DNA of 7,025 bases from CAZWUW01 sp964636895. Lineage in GTDB: Bacteria; Bacillota; Thermincolia; Thermincolales; CAZWUW01. The stretch's first letter is position 1; each line of letters starts with the position of its first letter. The stretch is taken from the NCBI GenBank assembly GCA_964636895.1, contig CAZWUW010000112.1, forward strand, positions 1-7,025. The letters are read 5' to 3'. The notes beneath the pieces are model-generated. The model made no database searches. It saw only the letters and a program-made list of their open reading frames with translations, and was not told where the DNA came from. Below, one piece after another: positions 1 to 4,436 of this stretch. The translations under genes were made by a program, and so were the position numbers.

Positions 1-864
1 GCCGATTCGGGGGCAAAAAAAGCTGCCGCTAATAAAACGGACAAAAGTTACCGCACAACGGTTTGGCAAGTTGAGCAGGTGCGCAATTTTGCCCTGGTCG
101 GCAGCCCGGATTATATTGTTAAACGGTTTAAACTTAACGACAAAACCACAGTTTCCATTGCTCTTACCGAAACCGCTAAAATGGAAGAAGTGCTGCAGAT
201 TGCCAGGAATACCTACCCGCTGTTCACCAGAATTTACGGTGAATTGCCTTATACAGAGGTGGCTATCGCCGAAACCGGTTATAAGACTAATTATGCTCTG
301 GAATACCCGAACCTTGCCATTTACTCTAAAGATATGTATCGGAATGACAAAATTCAGCACTGGATTACTCATGAGGTAGGCCATACCTGGTGGTATAACG
401 CTGTAGGAGTGGATGAAACTGTTGCTGGCTGGCTGGATGAGGGGCTGGTGGAGCATGGTGTGGTGTGGTATTTGGAGCAGACCTTTCCAAAGGAGCGGGC
501 TGCGGCGCTACGGAATCAATACCGGGCAGAGCACAAAAAATTAAATGCCGGTTATCCCGGGAGAACTATGGATGTTGGGCTTTATGGCTTTAAAAACTTC
601 CGGGAATTTGATTACTCGTGGTATTCCAGGTCAGCGGATATGTTTTTAACCTTTAGGCAGGCTTTAGGGGATGAAAGATATATAGCATTCTTAAACAGGC
701 TCTATACTAATAACCTTGGCCAAATCGCAGATGAAAAAAGCCTGGACAAAGCGCTGGCAGATTCTGCAGGGTTAAAAACAGATTTTTTTGCCCGCTGGCT
801 GCATCAACCTTATAATCAAACCTCTTGGACCGTAAAACTGGAAAACACTAATTCTGAGCAGTAA
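1..864 (+). CDS. M1-family (gluzincin) metallopeptidase, C-terminal part; 5' end outside window
   Basis: The reading frame is open from base 1, so the GTG at base 79 is an internal Val and the true start lies upstream. The 287 visible codons hold the zinc-peptidase signature HEVGH at codons 124-128, followed after 18 residues by the third ligand Glu147 in the block WLDEGL. This HExxH-x18-E spacing defines gluzincins and resembles the WLNEGF block of M1 aminopeptidases. Upstream, ALEYPNL at codons 99-105 sits where M1 proteins carry the GxMEN/GMEYP substrate-binding strand. Downstream, YSRSADMF from codon 208 matches the usual YxKGAxxL block with the catalytic Tyr. The C-terminal ARWLHQP resembles the end of the M1 helical domain. 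All catalytic residues look intact, so an active zinc peptidase is likely. Substrate and cell location cannot be judged without the N-terminus. The gene ends facing a minus-strand gene across a repeat-rich gap. Confidence 0.88.
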   Translation, partial: ADSGAKKAAANKTDKSYRTTVWQVEQVRNFALVGSPDYIVKRFKLNDKTTVSIALTETAKMEEVLQIARNTYPLFTRIYGELPYTEVAIAETGYKTNYALEYPNLAIYSKDMYRNDKIQHWITHEVGHTWWYNAVGVDETVAGWLDEGLVEHGVVWYLEQTFPKERAAALRNQYRAEHKKLNAGYPGRTMDVGLYGFKNFREFDYSWYSRSADMFLTFRQALGDERYIAFLNRLYTNNLGQIADEKSLDKALADSAGLKTDFFARWLHQPYNQTSWTVKLENTNSEQ

Positions 865-883
865 CAGGGTAAGGGCTTTTTCA

Positions 884-933
884 ATGTTAAGGAAATTATG
901 CTTTTTTCAAGCTGTGGATAATTTCCTTAACAT
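884..933. repeat. Perfect 16-bp inverted repeat (stem-loop) after the peptidase gene
   Basis: The arms at 884-899 (ATGTTAAGGAAATTAT) and 918-933 are exact reverse complements, separated by an 18-base loop. The stem is AT-rich. No T-run follows it on either strand, so it is not a textbook intrinsic terminator, although it could protect or help end the peptidase transcript. The loop and right arm contain TTATCCACA on the minus strand (913-921), identical to a consensus DnaA box. A related stretch (GGCTTTTTCAA and GCTTTTTTCAA) occurs both just before the stem and in the loop. Confidence 0.85.
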
Positions 934-941
934 GGGGGGTT

Positions 942-1010
942 ATAGGGGGTATGCCCCCTATGCTTCGGGGGTAACAGGAGCGAAGCGACGTCATAGGGGG
1001 CTGGCCCCCT
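942..1010. repeat. G/C-tract inverted-repeat element, REP/MITE-like
   Basis: Several complementary blocks lie close together: ATAGGGGG (942-949) with CCCCCTAT (954-961), GCTTCG (962-967) with CGAAGC (981-986), and AGGGGG (995-1000) with CCCCCT (1005-1010). The same blocks can also form one nested hairpin: 944-949 with 1005-1010, 954-961 with 993-1000, and 962-967 with 981-986. That fold leaves the palindrome GACGTC (987-992) as a bulge. The composition differs sharply from the AT-rich stems on either side. Such dense nested symmetry without an ORF is typical of dispersed intergenic repeats. Copy number in the genome cannot be seen here. Confidence 0.7.
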
Positions 1011-1013
1011 TTG

Positions 1014-1064
1014 AACAAGAAAATTGACATCGAAGAATAAGTTGACGAAGTCAATTTTCTTGTT
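1014..1064. terminator. Perfect 15-bp stem-loop between convergent genes; candidate terminator for + strand transcripts
   Basis: The arms 1014-1028 (AACAAGAAAATTGAC) and 1050-1064 are exact reverse complements around a 21-base loop. Read on the + strand, the right arm runs into a short T-stretch (1063-1067), so it could stop transcripts coming from the peptidase gene. On the minus strand the hairpin forms at the very end of the binding-protein message but is followed by CAAAGG, not by U residues. The right arm contains the stop and last codons of the minus-strand gene. A smaller hairpin, TTGAC-GAA-GTCAA (1042-1054), competes within it. Confidence 0.6.
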
Positions 1065-2259
1065 TTTCCGGGGTGTCCGGCGGCAATTTCAAGGTTTTCG
1101 GCACCCCGCCCAATTCACTGTTGATTTTTTCCCACTCTTTTATGATAATGTCTATTTTGACTTTAGTCGGGTTGCCAAGATAATCGATGGTAAAATAATC
1201 CTTAAGATCGGCGAAATGTTTGTATTTTGCCACGATATTGGGGTCAGAAGGTCGGTAAGCGTATTTGGCGTATGCTTCCTGGACTTGTTCAGAGAAGAGG
1301 AAATCAATGAATTCATTTACCAATGCCTGATCTTCCTGGGAAACGTTTTTTTCAAATTTATAAACGAGCCATTCGGCCATAATCGTTGGAGCGGGAATAA
1401 CCATTTCAATGTTTTTATTAGTCTTCAGCCGCTTGATGGCTTTGTTTTCAGAGGTGATAAGGACATCGCCGTAACCACTAGCAAACAGTTGGCCGGCCTC
1501 TCTGGCCGTATCCGGCGCAACAATGGTATTCTGTTCAACCTTTTTGAGGAGTTCATAAGCGGCATCTTTATCCTGCCGGCCTATTTTCAGTTCGGTATTT
1601 TTCAGGGCGGAACCGTAAATACCGTAGACAACCCATAAGCCACCGCCGGCCGCATATGGGTTGGCGTGAATTATTTTAACCCCGGGCTTAGCCAGGTCGG
1701 CAAAGGTTTTAATATTCTTGGGGTTGCCTTTACGCACCAGCAATACGGTAGGGGACCTGAAAGCAACGCTTTTATTGGTGCTTTGTCTCCATTTGGTATG
1801 GCTGAATCCTCTGGTGAGCGGGTCGACACCGGTAGCTATAATGCCTACCTGAACAGGTTTGCCCTTGATTGTAGTAGTAACGGAATCAAAGCCCGGTTCC
1901 GTATTGCCGGTAACGAATCTTACATCTTTGCCGGTTTTTGTTTTCCAGTGTTTTTTAAAAGCCGGTATTATTTCATTAAAGGTTACATCATCGTTTACAC
2001 AGCAGAAGGCCAGGACGAGTGTCTGCACATCTTGGCTTTCCGGTATGGTTTCATTATAATGCCACCCCACGGCCGGCCCTTCATCTCCGATAATCACTTC
2101 GCCGAAACTAACTTTGAATATCTGTTTATCTCCATTGGCAGACTCTTTGAAGGTTCCCCCGGGAATTTCTATTAGATTTTCCTTACCAAAAATATAAAAG
2201 GCTGAAACAACTGCCAAGAATATGGCAAGGAAAATGAGCAGAGTTTTTTTGCGTTGCAT
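1051..2259 (-). CDS. Sulfate-binding-protein-like ABC transporter substrate-binding protein
   Basis: This 402-residue protein has a basic, hydrophobic N-terminus (about residues 1-24) and no lipobox Cys, so it is exported or membrane-anchored. From about residue 79 it follows the sulfate-binding protein fold (Sbp/CysP type): AFKKHWKTKTGKDV (100-113), VRKGNPKNIKTFADLAKPGV (175-194), NPYAAGGGLW (200-209), GDVLITSENKA (264-274) and RPSDPNIVAKY (336-346) each match a conserved block. Residues 25-78 form an extra segment between the signal and the core. By eye, the sulfate-contacting Ser of the SGG loop is Ala here and the ligand Trp of the IAWENEA block is Ser, so the ligand may not be sulfate. 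The ATG is chosen because AGGGGGA (2272-2266) lies 6 bases upstream. No permease or ATPase gene is adjacent. The last codons are encoded by one arm of an inverted repeat. Confidence 0.85.
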   Translation of the reverse strand: MQRKKTLLIFLAIFLAVVSAFYIFGKENLIEIPGGTFKESANGDKQIFKVSFGEVIIGDEGPAVGWHYNETIPESQDVQTLVLAFCCVNDDVTFNEIIPAFKKHWKTKTGKDVRFVTGNTEPGFDSVTTTIKGKPVQVGIIATGVDPLTRGFSHTKWRQSTNKSVAFRSPTVLLVRKGNPKNIKTFADLAKPGVKIIHANPYAAGGGLWVVYGIYGSALKNTELKIGRQDKDAAYELLKKVEQNTIVAPDTAREAGQLFASGYGDVLITSENKAIKRLKTNKNIEMVIPAPTIMAEWLVYKFEKNVSQEDQALVNEFIDFLFSEQVQEAYAKYAYRPSDPNIVAKYKHFADLKDYFTIDYLGNPTKVKIDIIIKEWEKINSELGGVPKTLKLPPDTPEKQEN

Positions 2260-2382
2260 GTCATATCCCCCTAATCCTATATGATGGCTAAATATTTCGA
2301 CAAGAATTTTTATATTCCTGCAATTTGCAAGGTTATGTTACCAACCGGGGAAACAAGTAAATTTTGTAATTGCACATATTTA

Positions 2383-2410
2383 TTGATTTTCTGCAATAAG
2401 TTCATATATG
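2383..2410 (+). promoter_or_regulatory. Possible weak promoter for the amidase-deacetylase gene
   Basis: TTGATT (2383-2388) and TATATG (2405-2410) are separated by 16 bases and each match 4 of 6 positions of the sigma-A consensus. Transcription would begin near 2417, giving a short leader before the GGGAGGAGG site. This is a weak match. A sporulation sigma factor could be used instead, but I found no correctly spaced sigma-E or sigma-G pair. No convincing promoter was found for the divergent minus-strand gene. Confidence 0.25.
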
Positions 2411-2413
2411 AAC
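2400..2413. promoter_or_regulatory. Perfect 14-bp palindrome, candidate operator
   Basis: GTTCATATATGAAC is its own reverse complement. It lies between the divergent genes, overlaps the possible -10 region, and ends 8 bases before the GGGAGGAGG ribosome binding site. Its position suits a dimeric repressor acting on the downstream cell-wall gene. The binding protein is unknown and no match to a named regulon box is claimed. Confidence 0.4.
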
Positions 2414-2421
2414 ACTAATAT

Positions 2422-2430
2422 GGGAGGAGG
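2422..2430 (+). promoter_or_regulatory. Strong ribosome binding site that decides a TTG start
   Basis: GGGAGGAGG is followed after four T residues by TTG at 2435, in frame with the amidase. The in-frame ATG at 2408 lies upstream of this site, has no purine-rich sequence before it, and sits inside a palindrome. The site is too close to the in-frame ATG at 2420 to serve it. TTG 2435 then gives a basic start (Met-Lys-Lys) followed by a hydrophobic segment, as expected for an exported protein. Confidence 0.85.
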
Positions 2431-2434
2431 TTTT

Positions 2435-4309
2435 TTGAAAAAACCGACTCTGCTTATTTTTATTAACAAAAAATTTAGCGCCGGGTTAATGTTGCTGCTG
2501 ATAATCTTATCCCCGGTGCTTTTGTCACGTACTATTGGTGTTATCAGCCAGGTCATGGCCAATCCGCTTCAAGGCAAGAAAATTGTCATTGACCCGGGCC
2601 ACGGCGGGATAGACGGTGGCACCAACAGTCATGATTTTTTGGAAAAAGAGGTAAACCTGGTTGTAGCCAAAAATCTCCAACAGGAATTAACCAGGCAGGG
2701 GGCTAAGGTTTTTCTCACTCGTGAAAAAGATGTTTCGCTGGACCGGTTAAACACCAAAAGCGCTTCCCGTCAAAGAAGGGACATCTATGCCCGGATAGCA
2801 CTGATAGAAAAAGTGCAGCCGGACATTTTTCTCAGCATCCACATTAACGCCAACCGGCGCAAGCCTTCCACTACTGGTTCCATAATCTTTTACAACAAGC
2901 AGGTGCTGCAAAGCGAATCATTGGCTGCAGCCATACAAACTCACTTAAACAAGGTTACCGAAAAAAACGGGCTGAAGAAACACAGCCCAACACCGGCCGG
3001 TTACTTTCTCCTGAAGAATACGTCCTATCCCGGTGTCATTGTTGAGCTTGGCTTTATTACCAACCCCCGGGATAAGGCATTATTAAAACAGGGTGCTTAT
3101 CAGCGGCAACTAACCCAGGGTATTGTGGCAGGTCTGAAAGAGTATTTTTCCAACGGCGGCTGGTATAAATTTAGCGGGGAGCCAGCAAACACTGTTCGGA
3201 GCAGCTTCTCCGGAGACGACGTTATTAAGCTCTATTATCCCGAAAAAAACAGCGACCGGCTAAGCTGGGAGCCTTTGACTACAAAACAGGTTGCTGGCTT
3301 TCCTGAAAGCAGTGGTGAGATGGTGACCACAGTTATTAAAGCACTGCTGGAAGGGCCGGAAAATAAAGATTTATTGCCGGTTTTTGATCCGGGAACGCAA
3401 ATCCGGCACCTGAAAATAAAAAATGGTATTGTGGAGGTGGATTTTTCCAAGGAAATTCTGAACACACCGGCCGAAAGTCACAGCGAGTATCTGGCTGTTA
3501 GTTCTGTCGTGGAAACTGTTACCCAACTCCGGGCTATCCGGGGGATGAAAATTTTAGTTGAAGGCAATCGTTTAGATACTCTGGCCGGACATATGGATAT
3601 TAGTAATGTGCTGATACCGCAAAACCCAAAAGCGGTAATAGCGCTGGTTATTGACGATTTGGCAGGAGGCGAGGCCGGCCGGCGGGAATTAATGGCCATT
3701 AAGCGGCCATTGACGCTGGCTGTTATGCCCGGCCGGGAACTAAGCAAAGCAATTGCTCAGGAAGCTCATCAAAAAGGATATCAGGTATTTTTGCATATTC
3801 CCATGGAACCGGAGTACGGTAAACCGGAATGGCTGGGGTCAGGCGCCATAACAGCTGGCATGTCCAAACGGCAAGTGCGGGAAACAATGCTAAGTGACCT
3901 GGAAGAGGTACCTTTTGTCACCGGAATTAATAATCACATGGGCTCAAAAGTAACCAAACGGGAAGATATCATGCGCGAAGTCCTGACGGTGGCCAAAGAA
4001 AAAAACTTGCTCGTCCTTGACAGCAGAACCACAGAAGCAACGGTAATACCTAAAATAGCCCGGGAACTTGATATCCGGGTAGTTAAGCGGGACGTTTTTC
4101 TGGATGAAATTAATTCAGTGGCCCATGTCAAAAAGCAGCTGCGTAAACTGGCCGCGGAAGCGGTTAATAAAGGCAGTGCCATTGGCATTGGACATGTGGG
4201 GATGACCGGCAAAAATACGGTGCGGGGAATCGTGGAAATGATTCCGTGGCTGGAGGAACAGGGGATTGCGCTGGTTTTTGTGCGCGATATCTTTGAAATT
4301 TCTCCTTGA
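2435..4309 (+). CDS. Three-domain cell-wall protein: CwlD-type amidase + GerMN domain + divergent polysaccharide deacetylase
   Basis: With the TTG start the protein has 624 residues. A hydrophobic signal or anchor (about 15-41) leads into an Amidase_3 domain (about 47-240). Expected zinc ligands are His56 (DPGHGG), Glu70 (LEKEVN) and His136 (SIHIN), with catalytic Glu204 (VELGFITNP). The SxRQRRDIYAR stretch before SIHIN resembles B. subtilis CwlD, which removes peptides from MurNAc in the spore cortex. A GerMN domain follows (about 261-396), with IKLYYP at its start and the VEVDFSKEI strand. The C-terminal part (about 399-621) is a YibQ/DUF610-type divergent polysaccharide deacetylase. Its family blocks are all present: LVIDD (404-408), HIPMEP (454-459), NNHMGS (499-504), LDSRTT (528-533), RDVFLD (552-557) and IGIGH (583-587). 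All three domains look complete and no frameshift is seen. Inference: extracytoplasmic or forespore-envelope peptidoglycan remodelling, possibly making cortex muramic-delta-lactam. Substrate of the deacetylase-like domain is unproven. Confidence 0.9.
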   Translation: MKKPTLLIFINKKFSAGLMLLLIILSPVLLSRTIGVISQVMANPLQGKKIVIDPGHGGIDGGTNSHDFLEKEVNLVVAKNLQQELTRQGAKVFLTREKDVSLDRLNTKSASRQRRDIYARIALIEKVQPDIFLSIHINANRRKPSTTGSIIFYNKQVLQSESLAAAIQTHLNKVTEKNGLKKHSPTPAGYFLLKNTSYPGVIVELGFITNPRDKALLKQGAYQRQLTQGIVAGLKEYFSNGGWYKFSGEPANTVRSSFSGDDVIKLYYPEKNSDRLSWEPLTTKQVAGFPESSGEMVTTVIKALLEGPENKDLLPVFDPGTQIRHLKIKNGIVEVDFSKEILNTPAESHSEYLAVSSVVETVTQLRAIRGMKILVEGNRLDTLAGHMDISNVLIPQNPKAVIALVIDDLAGGEAGRRELMAIKRPLTLAVMPGRELSKAIAQEAHQKGYQVFLHIPMEPEYGKPEWLGSGAITAGMSKRQVRETMLSDLEEVPFVTGINNHMGSKVTKREDIMREVLTVAKEKNLLVLDSRTTEATVIPKIARELDIRVVKRDVFLDEINSVAHVKKQLRKLAAEAVNKGSAIGIGHVGMTGKNTVRGIVEMIPWLEEQGIALVFVRDIFEISP

Positions 4310-4372
4310 CATGCCGCATTGCTGCAGTCGGTTACAGGTGCGGGCTGCGCCCTGCAGGCATACTTCCACCGG

Positions 4373-4402
4373 TGGACGCATTTAGTCTTCTTGTTGTATA
4401 AT
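4373..4402 (+). promoter_or_regulatory. Sigma-A-like promoter of the ABC-F/helicase operon
   Basis: A perfect TATAAT -10 box lies at 4397-4402, with TGGACG (4 of 6 matches to TTGACA) at 4373-4378 and an 18-base spacer. Transcription would start near 4409, about 28 bases before the ATG at 4437. The perfect palindrome TCCACCGGTGGA (4365-4376) overlaps the -35 box and could be an operator. The gap between the amidase stop and this promoter holds a small GGGC-TGC-GCCC hairpin (4342-4352) without a T-run, so an intrinsic terminator for the amidase gene is not evident. Confidence 0.65.
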
Positions 4403-4436
4403 AGAACAAGATGCGGCTACGAGGGACGGGAAGACC

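Noticed and set aside
79..81. GTG at 79 as start of the peptidase gene
   Set aside because: The frame is open to base 1, the upstream codons read like the M1 fold continuing, and no ribosome binding site precedes the GTG.
934..1000. G-quadruplex from four G-tracts of five or more
   Set aside because: Two of the connecting loops are about 17 and 24 bases, and the G-tracts have perfect C-tract partners nearby, so hairpins are more likely.
865..1050. CRISPR array or riboswitch in the repeat-rich gap
   Set aside because: The repeats are inverted rather than regularly spaced direct copies, and the gap lies at the 3' ends of both genes, not in a leader.
1024..1638. 204-codon open frame on the + strand
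   Set aside because: It lies entirely opposite the well-supported binding-protein gene, has no recognisable domain, and is best explained as an antisense shadow. The same applies to the + strand frame at 1666-2175.
2274..2302. TTGTCG / TATAGG pair as promoter of the minus-strand binding-protein gene
   Set aside because: The -10 would sit so close to the gene that transcription would begin within the ribosome binding site.
2374..2410. Sporulation sigma-E-like promoter (CATATT and CATATATG)
   Set aside because: The spacing between the two elements is about 22 bases, well above the usual 14-15 for sigma-E.
2408..2434. ATG at 2408 as start of the amidase fusion gene
   Set aside because: It has no ribosome binding site, it lies inside a palindrome and possible -10 box, and the strong GGGAGGAGG site lies downstream of it and points to TTG 2435.
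4322..4358. Intrinsic terminator after the amidase gene
   Set aside because: There is a small GGGC-TGC-GCCC hairpin and flanking CTGCAG palindromes, but no T-run follows.
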